Assembly: GCF_014596575.1 (NCBI RefSeq)
Contig: NZ_NASZ01000018.1
Location: 1 to 64,000, forward strand
DNA: 64,000 nucleotides
Direction: 5' to 3'
Source of the DNA: Flavobacterium pokkalii
GTDB taxonomy: Bacteria > Bacteroidota > Bacteroidia > Flavobacteriales > Flavobacteriaceae
Part shown: in pieces, positions 35,157-44,204 of the stretch
How positions within the stretch are numbered: the first letter of the stretch is position 1
Layout of the letters: every line of letters begins with the position of its first letter
The notes under the pieces: generated by a model
Told to the model about the DNA's origin: nothing
Seen by the model: only the letters and a program-made list of their open reading frames with translations
Database searches by the model: none
Translations under genes and position numbers: made by a program

Positions 35157-36596
35157 CTATTCAGTTGCTCCAAAAGGTGTAGCTGGTAAACCTTCTGAAT
35201 TAACAAGATTAGGTACTGCCGTCTCGTGCCATGCAAAACGAACCTTAGCAGGCTGACTAATATCTGGATTACTCACAACCACTTTATCTATCCCCACTAT
35301 ATCTGTAATTGCAGGAACAAATACATTGTCCTTAGCGGCAATTTCGAACCATAAAATACGTTTGCCGTCATTTGTTTTAAGCCCCTCTCCACAATAGTCA
35401 AAAGTAACAATAACTGAATCTCCATTTACTTCAGTTTTACTCACACGCGGACCTGACCAAATGATTTTATTAAATCCATAAGTTTTTGCTAAAGCTACAC
35501 GAGCTAATCGTGCACCTACTTCCCATTTGTAAGAAGGATGAATATCCCTTATATCATCTACCAAATCTGTAATTGTCACAAATTCAGAATTTGGAATGAG
35601 AGATTTTGCTTTTATTTGTTCTATCCTAAAAAAAGGTAAATCAGCTGCTGTCACAGCTTTACTAGTCCCTTTATGTAGTCTGTCTGAATAAATATGAGGA
35701 GCCAATAATACATAATAAAATGGGGCATTTTCAATCTCAAATTTATTTCTCCAACTCTCAACCATCACTTGCATTTTCTTATCATATTGTTTATCTCCTA
35801 TACCGCAATTATTTTCTCCCTGATACCATAAAATACCTTTAACGGCAAAAGGGACTAGTGGTTCTATCATAATTTTATACCAGTTACCTGGACCAAAACC
35901 ATCAATTTTACCATTATTAGCTTTTAATTGAGTAGCAAATAAGGGCGAGCTTTGATAGGCTTCGGTAGTAGTCCATGATTCAATTCGAGTCCCTCCAATT
36001 GCTGATGTTATAATACCTACTGGAATATTGAGCTTATGTTGCAAATCTTTTCCGAAAAAATATCCTACAACAGAAGTGTTTTCCAAACTTTCTCCTCCGG
36101 CTATTTCCCATGTACTTTTTTTATTACTATCTCTAGAACAATTAAATACCCTTATCATTGGATTATCTGGCTTAGTCAGTTCTAAACCAGCTAAATCTTC
36201 GCCTTTAGCTGGTAATACAAACTTAGAATATAATTTCATTCTATATTCCATATTTGATTGTCCAGAACACAACCATACCTCACCAATAAGAATATTATCA
36301 TAAACAATATTGGTGTTTCTGCCTTTAATAATCATTTTCTGAGGAATTTTATTGGCTTTCATAGGCTGTAATTCAGTTTTCCAATTTCCCTGAAAATCAG
36401 CTTTTACTTTGATGTGTTGTTTATCAAAAAAAATATGTATAATCTCTTTAGCTCCTGCTGTTCCCCATACTGGAACTTTTTGCCCCTGTTGTAAAACCAT
36501 ATTAGAAGAAAGAACTTGTGGAGTAGCAATTTGGGCATATGACGCAATTGTAAAAAACAAAATTGCAAATGAAAAAGTTATCTTATTTAAAATCAT
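35157..36596 (-). CDS. Sialate O-acetylesterase-family (SASA/SGNH) carbohydrate esterase
   Basis: This 479-residue secreted protein has a signal peptide (1 to about 21, ending SYA-Q). The family motif GEVWLCSGQSNMEYRM places the likely nucleophile at Ser114. WYQGENNCG near 258 is the conserved block, and DIHPSYKWEVG near 350 gives the catalytic Asp and His. Family members remove O-acetyl groups from sialic acid, but in pectin and hemicellulose loci they act on acetylated plant sugars, which fits the GH28/GH78/GH42 neighbours better. It is the last gene of the minus-strand polysaccharide locus and ends 18 bp from the convergent integrase. Confidence 0.88.
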   Translation of the reverse strand: MILNKITFSFAILFFTIASYAQIATPQVLSSNMVLQQGQKVPVWGTAGAKEIIHIFFDKQHIKVKADFQGNWKTELQPMKANKIPQKMIIKGRNTNIVYDNILIGEVWLCSGQSNMEYRMKLYSKFVLPAKGEDLAGLELTKPDNPMIRVFNCSRDSNKKSTWEIAGGESLENTSVVGYFFGKDLQHKLNIPVGIITSAIGGTRIESWTTTEAYQSSPLFATQLKANNGKIDGFGPGNWYKIMIEPLVPFAVKGILWYQGENNCGIGDKQYDKKMQVMVESWRNKFEIENAPFYYVLLAPHIYSDRLHKGTSKAVTAADLPFFRIEQIKAKSLIPNSEFVTITDLVDDIRDIHPSYKWEVGARLARVALAKTYGFNKIIWSGPRVSKTEVNGDSVIVTFDYCGEGLKTNDGKRILWFEIAAKDNVFVPAITDIVGIDKVVVSNPDISQPAKVRFAWHETAVPNLVNSEGLPATPFGATE

Positions 36597-36652
36597 ATCT
36601 GTGAGGCTATATTGTTATATTGGTTAAATATTAAAAAAAATCATCAAAATCA

Positions 36653-38071
36653 TTAATTCCTAATGATTATTTTATCCAAAGAAATATAGTAACCTGTACT
36701 ACCGTAGTCCGATTTTCTTTTATCAGACCAGTTTGGTTTTTCGCCTGTTACAAAAACCGAAAGTTTATAAGTATTCTTCTTTAAAATTGGAGAAGCAAAC
36801 ACAACAGTTGTAGTTGGTGATTTGCTATACATATCTACAAGAGAAGAAAGAATTGTTTTTCCTTTCTTATTAGATATAACAATTCTTGCATAACCATAAT
36901 CAACTCCAACAGAACTATATAAAACAATTTGTTTGCCTTTAAATTGAATTGATAAAGACGCATCTTTTTCATCTGTTCTACTTATAGTTTCGTTTTTGTC
37001 ATTTGATAAATGAGCCCAATTACCCTCATATTTAATTAGGGAATCTTCATTATTTATTATAAGACTTTTAGAATATTCTGGAAAAGATGCTACTCCGGTT
37101 TTTATATCAATTTGCCAGTCATCGTGATATACTGGCATATTTAGGCTTGTACCTGAAATAACAAGAGGTTGCCAAACATAAGTTGCTGCAGAGTTTTGTC
37201 TAGGGAAAGACCAACGATCACCCATATACATAAAAGTAGTATCCTTAGTACCTCTTATTGGTAATACAAAGGTACACTGGGAATTCCATGTCAAACTTCC
37301 TTCAGGCGCAAACAAGCCTCTAGAAGTCCACGGCCCATTAATTGATGGAGCGGTATAATAGTAATTATCATTTCGTTCCCAACTTGTAAGATGTGATCCC
37401 ATTAAAAAATATACTCCATCTTTTTTCAACATCGTTGGAGACTCAAATCCAGAAGTCATACTTTCGTTAATTTGTTTCACCACTGATTTATAATCATCGC
37501 TTAATTTATAAATTTCACCTCCATGAATCAGGATATAACCTGTACCATCATCATCTTGAAAGGTTCCCATATCCCACTTGCGAATCGGTTTATTATTGAA
37601 AAGTATTGGCCCCTTAAATTCAAAAGGTCCTGTTATTTTTTTAGAAGTTGCATAACCCACAAATTGATCTTTATAAGTAAGCGTATCTGCATGCATATAC
37701 ATGATATACTCTCCTGTTTTAGGGCACTTCATTACTTTGGGTCTTTCTCCAACACGATTAGGTCCTAGTTTTCCTGTTTTTTGTAATGGAAGTGCAATCT
37801 TCTCAAATTTCCAGTTATATAAATCATCAGAGGAATAACAGCTAAAACCATTAAAAGCATTGCTAGTATCTTTTTTAAATTCTCCAAAAAGATAGTATGT
37901 GCCTTGGTCTTTTACAATATTGGCTCCATGGGCACTCACAACGTTGCTATTTTGATCAAACCATGGAGTGCCAGAATAAATAGCTTCTGTACTTCTTTTT
38001 TGAGCTATAACCAATAAAGAAATATTTAAAAATATGATTGTTGAAAGTGATTTGAATTTTAATCTTTTCAT
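36653..38071 (-). CDS. Glycoside hydrolase family 43 secreted enzyme with C-terminal beta domain
   Basis: This 472-residue protein has a signal peptide (1 to about 23, ending VIAQ). The blade motif PWFDQNSNVVSAHGANIVKD supplies the catalytic Asp-like residue and the AHGANI signature seen in GH43 enzymes of the exo-beta-1,3-galactanase type and relatives. The five-bladed core spans about 30-330. A C-terminal beta-sandwich domain with VVLYSSVGVDYG-like strands follows (about 345-472), probably carbohydrate-binding. In this locus it likely trims galactose or arabinose side chains. Exact subfamily and bond specificity cannot be fixed by eye. The gap to the next gene is 41 bp. Confidence 0.85.
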   Translation of the reverse strand: MKRLKFKSLSTIIFLNISLLVIAQKRSTEAIYSGTPWFDQNSNVVSAHGANIVKDQGTYYLFGEFKKDTSNAFNGFSCYSSDDLYNWKFEKIALPLQKTGKLGPNRVGERPKVMKCPKTGEYIMYMHADTLTYKDQFVGYATSKKITGPFEFKGPILFNNKPIRKWDMGTFQDDDGTGYILIHGGEIYKLSDDYKSVVKQINESMTSGFESPTMLKKDGVYFLMGSHLTSWERNDNYYYTAPSINGPWTSRGLFAPEGSLTWNSQCTFVLPIRGTKDTTFMYMGDRWSFPRQNSAATYVWQPLVISGTSLNMPVYHDDWQIDIKTGVASFPEYSKSLIINNEDSLIKYEGNWAHLSNDKNETISRTDEKDASLSIQFKGKQIVLYSSVGVDYGYARIVISNKKGKTILSSLVDMYSKSPTTTVVFASPILKKNTYKLSVFVTGEKPNWSDKRKSDYGSTGYYISLDKIIIRN

Positions 38072-38112
38072 GTTTCTTATTTATGTTGTTCTTTTAAATT
38101 GTTTTTAAATTA

Positions 38113-40833
38113 TTATCTTTCAAAAAGGTGTTCACCAGAACCTATTTGGTCAATATAGAGGTAATTGCCTTCTTCTGTAGCTGAAACATTTTTGCCATTA
38201 ACTTTAATTTGGTTTCCTGTTTTATTACATTTTGGTAAATAAACTTTTGCCGTACAATTAACCGGAATATTTAATTTGAGTTGGTAATTATTATTTGAAT
38301 AATTCCAATCTATCATAATAGTTCCTTTATCGGTCGGATAAGTTCCTTTAGCAGCTGTTAGTTTATCTGCAAACCATAGTGGTTTGATTTGAACTTTTTC
38401 ATGCTGAGGAGCTAAAGCTTTAATCCCCAAAATATAGTTCTGAATTCCTAAAAGTCCTACTGCACCCCATGGATGCGACATACTTTGATCAGTCGTATTA
38501 GCATCCCAAGATTCCCAGGTGGCTGTTGCGCCCAAAGAAATGGTTTTGGCCCAGCCTTCCCACTCGGTATTAGTATATAAATCAATAAGATGTTCACCTT
38601 CATCTGCCAGACCAATAGACTCGGGTAACCAACGTAACGAAACCATGCCAACATTCATTTTCTGCTTTTTGATTTCATCCATTACTTGTTTTTTATTACT
38701 TTCAGGAACAATATTTAAAGCGTAAGGAAGGATATTGGCATGTTGGGAAACATGTAAACTAGCTTTATAATTACTAAAAATTCCATCTGTATAAACACCA
38801 TCTGAATTGATAAGCTGTGAGTTGATAGCTTTTTTAATAGCTTCTGCTTTGTTTTGATAGATAGTCTTATCAATATTGTTTCCTAAAACATCGGCTATTT
38901 TTGAAATGATATTGAAATCTTCGTAAGCATAGGTGTCTATAACCGTTCTAGAGTCGACTGCTACATCATAACCATAACGCATTGTAGCCGGCCAATCTAT
39001 AATACCAAATTCGTAAGGTCCTTTTCCTCCTTTTAATCGATGAATAAGCCCTGTTTGTTCATTTTTATAAGCATCTACATAATCGGCGATCTTTTTAAGA
39101 CGGGAATAGTTATTTTTTAAGAATTCCAAATTGCCGGTTTGCATATAATAATCCCAAACCCAAACTAAATAAGATTGGGTGAAATCAGGAATATCTCTTC
39201 CGCCGTCAACATTAGGATATACCGCATTCAAGCGACCATCAGGCCAATATTGATCCTGAGATTGTAGAAATTCATTTAAAACTCTTGAATTCATGGTTCT
39301 GTCATACATTACACTCATACATGGAACTGCCTGAGACCAGCTATCCAATAAAAAAGCGCCTTTTTCGCGGGTAGGGGTGTCTACAAAATCTTCCTGAGCC
39401 CCTAGGATTAAAGTGTGTTTCATCAATTCCCAGCTTTTATTGAGCATCTCATTTGAAGATTCGAAAGTAGAATTGGAAGGGTCTAATTCGAAATGACGGC
39501 TGATAAAACTCACATTGCTTTGATTGAGTTCATTAGGTGAATTGTCAACCTGAAGGTAACGCATTCCTAAATACACATTAGGATTAAAGACAGAATTCTT
39601 TCCGTTAGGGATGAATTTGAATCCCATATTGGTAGATTGGGTAATTGTAGTAGAGACCGTCCCGTCATTATTCAGGACATAACCACCGTGCATTTTGATA
39701 GTATCGCTTGCGAATTTTTCGTTAAAAGCAATTTTAAAACTACCAGCGTAGATTTTTCCTAAATCGATAACATATTTTCCATTTCCAAGGCTTTGAATTG
39801 TTACAGGTTTGATTTCTTTTTCAACCACTCTTGCCAAATCCGATTGTAAGGTTCCTGCCCAGGGAGCAGTAGGCTGCGAACCAATCTCAGTTGCGTTTTT
39901 CCAACTGGAATCATCTAATTTAAGATTGTTCCAATTGGCAATATTTCTTCGGGCATTTATAAACTCAACTCTGCCCACACCTTCGCCATTTCGTTGTGGT
40001 TGCCCCTGAATCCATTGAGATGCCTGTGTTTGTTTCCAGGTTTTATCTGTTCCAATGATAGTTTGAGTACCATCAGCATATTCTACAATTGTTTTTAGAA
40101 TAATACCACGAGTACCCGTTGCACGACCTTGACCTCCACCATACCAGTGCGTCAAGCAAGCCAAAAGATTTTCACTGTTTTTATTAAAAAAAGACGTAAC
40201 ATCCCAGGCATTGTAATAACTGTATTGTGGATAGTGATTGTTGAAACCTTTACCAACGAATTGTCCGTTAATGAATAATTCATAACTATGACAAGCCGAT
40301 ACATAAGTGATGGCTTTTTTGATAGCTTTGCTGGATAGCTTTGTTTTTTTTCTAAAATAGGTATAATCGTCGTTGTCTTTAGAATCTCTTTTGATCCATT
40401 GTGCAGTAGACCAATCTTCATTTGTTAATAAACCCGTTGTGAATTGTGCCACAGATGAGTAAGGACTTATATTTCCGTCTTTATCCCAGCAGCGTACTTT
40501 CCAATAATAGGTTGTTGCTGGCTGAAGAGAAGTGTTTTCAAGGTAGATGTAATTTTGCTTTCCTGAATTGGTTTTATGACTGTCCCAAATATCTGCTTTG
40601 TTTGCTTTCAGACTGGCTAAACTGGAAGCTACTACAATTTGATAGGCGGTTTGAATTTCATTGCTGTCAGAATCACTTAGAAACCATCCGAAATAAGCTT
40701 TATTGTTTGTACCAATTGGATTTTTTTTATCAAAACTTCTAAGGTTGTAAGGGGCTTTAGGATTTGCCGCTAAAATTTTAATAGACAGGAAAAGAAAGAG
40801 CATTAAAATTAATAAGTTTTTTAGTTGTTTCAT
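38113..40833 (-). CDS. GH78 alpha-L-rhamnosidase
   Basis: This 906-residue secreted protein has a signal peptide (1 to about 22). It opens with a fibronectin-like region (PYNLRSFDKKNPIG and the TTYYWKVRCWDKDG motif near 105), then a beta-sandwich domain with AKITAYVSACHSYELFINGQ-type strands near 165. The catalytic (alpha/alpha)6 barrel contains QEDFVDTPTREKGAFLLDSWSQ, typical of GH78, with acidic catalytic residues, and the module ends with a C-terminal beta domain. It removes terminal alpha-rhamnose, here probably from rhamnogalacturonan. It follows the esterase gene after a 288-bp gap that may hold its own promoter, the widest gap in the locus. Confidence 0.92.
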   Translation of the reverse strand: MKQLKNLLILMLFLFLSIKILAANPKAPYNLRSFDKKNPIGTNNKAYFGWFLSDSDSNEIQTAYQIVVASSLASLKANKADIWDSHKTNSGKQNYIYLENTSLQPATTYYWKVRCWDKDGNISPYSSVAQFTTGLLTNEDWSTAQWIKRDSKDNDDYTYFRKKTKLSSKAIKKAITYVSACHSYELFINGQFVGKGFNNHYPQYSYYNAWDVTSFFNKNSENLLACLTHWYGGGQGRATGTRGIILKTIVEYADGTQTIIGTDKTWKQTQASQWIQGQPQRNGEGVGRVEFINARRNIANWNNLKLDDSSWKNATEIGSQPTAPWAGTLQSDLARVVEKEIKPVTIQSLGNGKYVIDLGKIYAGSFKIAFNEKFASDTIKMHGGYVLNNDGTVSTTITQSTNMGFKFIPNGKNSVFNPNVYLGMRYLQVDNSPNELNQSNVSFISRHFELDPSNSTFESSNEMLNKSWELMKHTLILGAQEDFVDTPTREKGAFLLDSWSQAVPCMSVMYDRTMNSRVLNEFLQSQDQYWPDGRLNAVYPNVDGGRDIPDFTQSYLVWVWDYYMQTGNLEFLKNNYSRLKKIADYVDAYKNEQTGLIHRLKGGKGPYEFGIIDWPATMRYGYDVAVDSRTVIDTYAYEDFNIISKIADVLGNNIDKTIYQNKAEAIKKAINSQLINSDGVYTDGIFSNYKASLHVSQHANILPYALNIVPESNKKQVMDEIKKQKMNVGMVSLRWLPESIGLADEGEHLIDLYTNTEWEGWAKTISLGATATWESWDANTTDQSMSHPWGAVGLLGIQNYILGIKALAPQHEKVQIKPLWFADKLTAAKGTYPTDKGTIMIDWNYSNNNYQLKLNIPVNCTAKVYLPKCNKTGNQIKVNGKNVSATEEGNYLYIDQIGSGEHLFER

Positions 40834-41121
40834 TGATTATAGATTGATGAAATAAAAATAATTAAATAGTTTTAAAGTTATTTTAGATTAAAATAATACG
40901 TTCTCAGTTGTTGTTTTTTTGCTAATACTGTCAACACAAGTATTGTCAATATTTATGTTTTTAATACGTATTCTATCCTTCTTCTAAGCTAGCTTATCTC
41001 TTTCGCTTTATGAAAAAACTAAGAATCCATATAATAAATAACTTTAAAACAATCTTATTTTCTAAATTAAAAATAAAATAGCTTTCAAAATTAAAATTCC
41101 AGTTTAAAAACTTTTGGCTCA
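40834..41121. other. Intergenic region inside the polysaccharide locus
   Basis: This 288-bp AT-rich gap separates the GH78 gene from the upstream esterase gene. It contains a short direct repeat, CTGTCAA / TTGTCAA, near 40928 and 40943. No ORF is apparent. It could hold a second promoter serving the GH78-GH43-esterase part. Confidence 0.35.
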
Positions 41122-42774
41122 TTATTGTAGTTGTTTTGAGATTTTATCAATTATTTTTCCTGCTATTATATCCTGTCCTCCACCAGACATATGAATACCA
41201 TCTTGCGCATAATAATCAATAATACCTAATAAAGGATTGTATATATCAATTACTTCAAATTTATATTGAGCAGCTATTTTCATTAATTGCGGGACTAAAA
41301 CTTGTAATCGTTCGTTACCTCCTATGTATTTATCTAGTATATTTTTTGTTCTCATTGGAGGAGGAGTCACAAAAATCAATTTAGTTTTTGATTTATGATA
41401 TATGGAGTGTTGTTTTATTTTGTTCAGTAACGATTCAAAATTTACTATAACTTCATTTTGTTTTTCGGCAAATACACTCTTAGTATCATTAGTTCCTAAA
41501 CAAAGAATTATATAATTACATTTTTTACCTTTTAATTGCTTTTGCGCTGAATTTAAAAATTCATCAATATTAGCCAGCGCATTTAATTCTTTTTTCCCAT
41601 TATTATCAAAACCAATTGTCCGACCACTTTTTGATATATTTATAATGTTTGCGTTAGGCATTCTTTTCTTTAATTGGTCTACCCATCCGTCTTTATTAAA
41701 TCCATTAGAATCACCTAATGTAAGGATGTTACATTTTTTATCAATTGTTTTATCGATAGGAATTAAACCTAGTGCCTGAGGAATTTGTTCATGTCCTCCT
41801 TCAAATATTGTCAGCTGTATATTTTGAAATTTTTTAGCTAAATAGACACTTCTGTCATATAAAATATTTTTTTCTTGATAATTTGGATTATAACGTTTAG
41901 TTAGTAAACTAATGGTATTTGCTTTAGAAACCAGGTTACTATCAACTTCAGCTTTATTATTTATAGATTCAATATCTGATACTCCATAGATTAACTCTCC
42001 TGCTAATCTATTATAAATATTTATAGAATGCGTAATTGGAACCGAACCTATATATCCATCATGTACACCTTCATAAATAAACAACTTAGCATTCTTTCTT
42101 AGATCGATTGGATATGTTTGATATAATGGTGAACGCTTTTTAGCTTCTTCAAAATTAAAAACGCTATCAGTAGATACGGACTTTAAAATATCATTAGCAT
42201 ACTTTTGTTTACGTCCAACTGATTCCCAATACCAAGCCTCTAAATCGCTTATTGGTGCCCAGGCAGAAAAAGTCTTTACTGGGTATTTAATATTCATAAA
42301 AGCAATTAACGTAGCTAAACCTCCTCCAGAAACACCAACTATATGAACTTCATTTGGATCTGTATTTGTATTTTTAATTGCAAAAGCAATAGCATCTTCG
42401 ATATCTGCAATAACCCATTTACTTCCTGTCGCTTCTGGATTGTTATTAGATCCTCTGAAATTTGGATGAATATAGTTCCAATCCCGTGCAATAATTTCAT
42501 TTGTTAATGGGTCTTTTTGGGTATAATCACCACTCCAGGTATGCAGACTTACTATTAGCGGTTTTTTAAAATTACTTTTAGAAGCATACATATAAGCTTT
42601 TTGATTTTTGCCATCAATTGAAGATGGTATATCTACAACTTTGAATGCATTCTTCCAATTTGTTTTGGTGGTATTATCCCATGCAGGATCATCTTGTGCA
42701 ATTAGATGCAGATTAAGAAAAAGAAAAAGAAACAGTACTACTATTAATCTATGTTGCGAGAAAAATTTCAGCAT
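41122..42774 (-). CDS. Two-domain secreted esterase: alpha/beta hydrolase plus SGNH hydrolase
   Basis: This 550-residue protein has a signal peptide (1 to about 27, ending LIAQ). The N-terminal alpha/beta hydrolase (about 45-335) shows the nucleophile elbow GVSGGG with Ser149, Asp239 in EGVHDG and His328 in EGGHEQ. The C-terminal SGNH domain (about 348-550) shows GDSN with Ser356, LGTND with Asn429, and DGIHMS with Asp525 and His528. Both triads look intact, so two esterase activities probably act on different ester positions of the substrate, for example acetyl groups of rhamnogalacturonan. It lies two bases after the GH28 gene. Exact substrates are inferred from context. Confidence 0.82.
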   Translation of the reverse strand: MLKFFSQHRLIVVLFLFLFLNLHLIAQDDPAWDNTTKTNWKNAFKVVDIPSSIDGKNQKAYMYASKSNFKKPLIVSLHTWSGDYTQKDPLTNEIIARDWNYIHPNFRGSNNNPEATGSKWVIADIEDAIAFAIKNTNTDPNEVHIVGVSGGGLATLIAFMNIKYPVKTFSAWAPISDLEAWYWESVGRKQKYANDILKSVSTDSVFNFEEAKKRSPLYQTYPIDLRKNAKLFIYEGVHDGYIGSVPITHSINIYNRLAGELIYGVSDIESINNKAEVDSNLVSKANTISLLTKRYNPNYQEKNILYDRSVYLAKKFQNIQLTIFEGGHEQIPQALGLIPIDKTIDKKCNILTLGDSNGFNKDGWVDQLKKRMPNANIINISKSGRTIGFDNNGKKELNALANIDEFLNSAQKQLKGKKCNYIILCLGTNDTKSVFAEKQNEVIVNFESLLNKIKQHSIYHKSKTKLIFVTPPPMRTKNILDKYIGGNERLQVLVPQLMKIAAQYKFEVIDIYNPLLGIIDYYAQDGIHMSGGGQDIIAGKIIDKISKQLQ

Positions 42775-42776
42775 AA

Positions 42777-44171
42777 TTATTTGTTAGAAGTTTCAATAAA
42801 ATTAGTAAGATTATCATGAATGTGTTTTTGCTTAGTAATTGTATCTACCTGGACATTCGTAAGAACAACATGTTTAACAGGGAGTTCCTTTTGTCCCAAA
42901 ATCTTAGACAAATATTGAGTTTTTACAGCTTTCACGTTCGTTAAATAAACATTTTCAATTGGAGTTAATTTCCTTTCAATTGTAGGAACCAAATCCCTCC
43001 ATTGATACAAGACATCAGTTTCTATCCCTACAACTCCATCTTGAATACTTCCTGCATTAATATCTTCCACATAAATATTTTTAACATAGCCTCCACGTCG
43101 TTCATTGGTTTTAATAAAAACCAAATTAAACATTTTGGCTCTTTCTAATACCTTACAATTTTTCACATATACATTTTCAATACCTCCAGATAATTCACTT
43201 CCTACTGCTAATAATTGATGTCCATTTTTCATAGTACAATTTCGAATTACAATATTTTTGGATGGGGTATCAAGTCGCCATGCATCTTGATTCCTTCCTG
43301 ATTTTACCGCAATAGCATCATCACCTTGGTCAAAAATACAGTCCTCAATTAAAACATTTTGACTCATTTCTGGATCAACTCCATCATTATTATGTCCATG
43401 AGCATATACTTTTAAATTTTGAAGAGTAACATTCTTTGAAAGATAGGGATGAATTGTCCAAAACGGACTATTTTCAATAAATACGTCTTTCATCAAAATA
43501 TTCTCACTCCTATTAAATTGAATAAACTGAGGTCTAAAATTAGCAGTATCATTCACCATTTGACGTTCTTCAACAGGCTTGTCATATGATGCTAAAAAAT
43601 ATAATCTTTTTAAACTATTCATATGGGGTTTTGGACGCAAAAACCATTTTGTCCAGACATCCATTTTTGCCTTTAATTTACCTTCTCCGGTAATTGCAAT
43701 GTTTTTACAATTGTAAGCATAAATTAATGGCGAATAATTGTAACATTCCATACCTTCCCAAGTAGTATGAACAGCAGGTAAATAATCTTTAGGATCTTCA
43801 GAAAAAAGTAAAGTTGCTTCTTTTTCTAAATGCAAATTAACATTACTTTTTAAATGGATTTTTTTTGTAAGCCATTCTCCTTTTGGAATCACTACTATAC
43901 CTCCACCCGAGTTATTGGCCTGATCAATAGCAGATCTAATGGCCTTTGATGTCAATTCCTTATTCCCTTCGACAGCACCAAAATCTGTAATTAAAAACTG
44001 TTTACAATTACTAAAATCAGGAACAATAATATTATCCATTTTAAACGGTGCATCCACGTTAATTTGATTCGATGATACATTAGTATATAATTTTTTGTTA
44101 CAACTACACACTACTAATGCCATTACTAAAGCAAAGCCTTGCATACTAAATATCTTCCTATTTGAACTCAT
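42777..44171 (-). CDS. GH28 polygalacturonase-family lipoprotein
   Basis: This 464-residue right-handed beta-helix protein has a lipoprotein-type signal (lipobox cysteines at 22 or 24, VVCSC). The catalytic segments of GH28 are present: HNNDGVDPEMSQNVLIED near 260-277 with its Asp, then GDDAIAVKSGRN near 283-294 with the Asp pair. The family hydrolyses alpha-galacturonic acid linkages in homogalacturonan or rhamnogalacturonan. With GH78 and several esterases nearby, rhamnogalacturonan backbone is the better guess. Surface anchoring fits a locus where products pass to SusC/SusD. Gap of 33 bp to the GH42 gene. Confidence 0.92.
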   Translation of the reverse strand: MSSNRKIFSMQGFALVMALVVCSCNKKLYTNVSSNQINVDAPFKMDNIIVPDFSNCKQFLITDFGAVEGNKELTSKAIRSAIDQANNSGGGIVVIPKGEWLTKKIHLKSNVNLHLEKEATLLFSEDPKDYLPAVHTTWEGMECYNYSPLIYAYNCKNIAITGEGKLKAKMDVWTKWFLRPKPHMNSLKRLYFLASYDKPVEERQMVNDTANFRPQFIQFNRSENILMKDVFIENSPFWTIHPYLSKNVTLQNLKVYAHGHNNDGVDPEMSQNVLIEDCIFDQGDDAIAVKSGRNQDAWRLDTPSKNIVIRNCTMKNGHQLLAVGSELSGGIENVYVKNCKVLERAKMFNLVFIKTNERRGGYVKNIYVEDINAGSIQDGVVGIETDVLYQWRDLVPTIERKLTPIENVYLTNVKAVKTQYLSKILGQKELPVKHVVLTNVQVDTITKQKHIHDNLTNFIETSNK

Positions 44172-44204
44172 TTTTTTATTCTATTCTTAATCTAAATATT
44201 ATAT

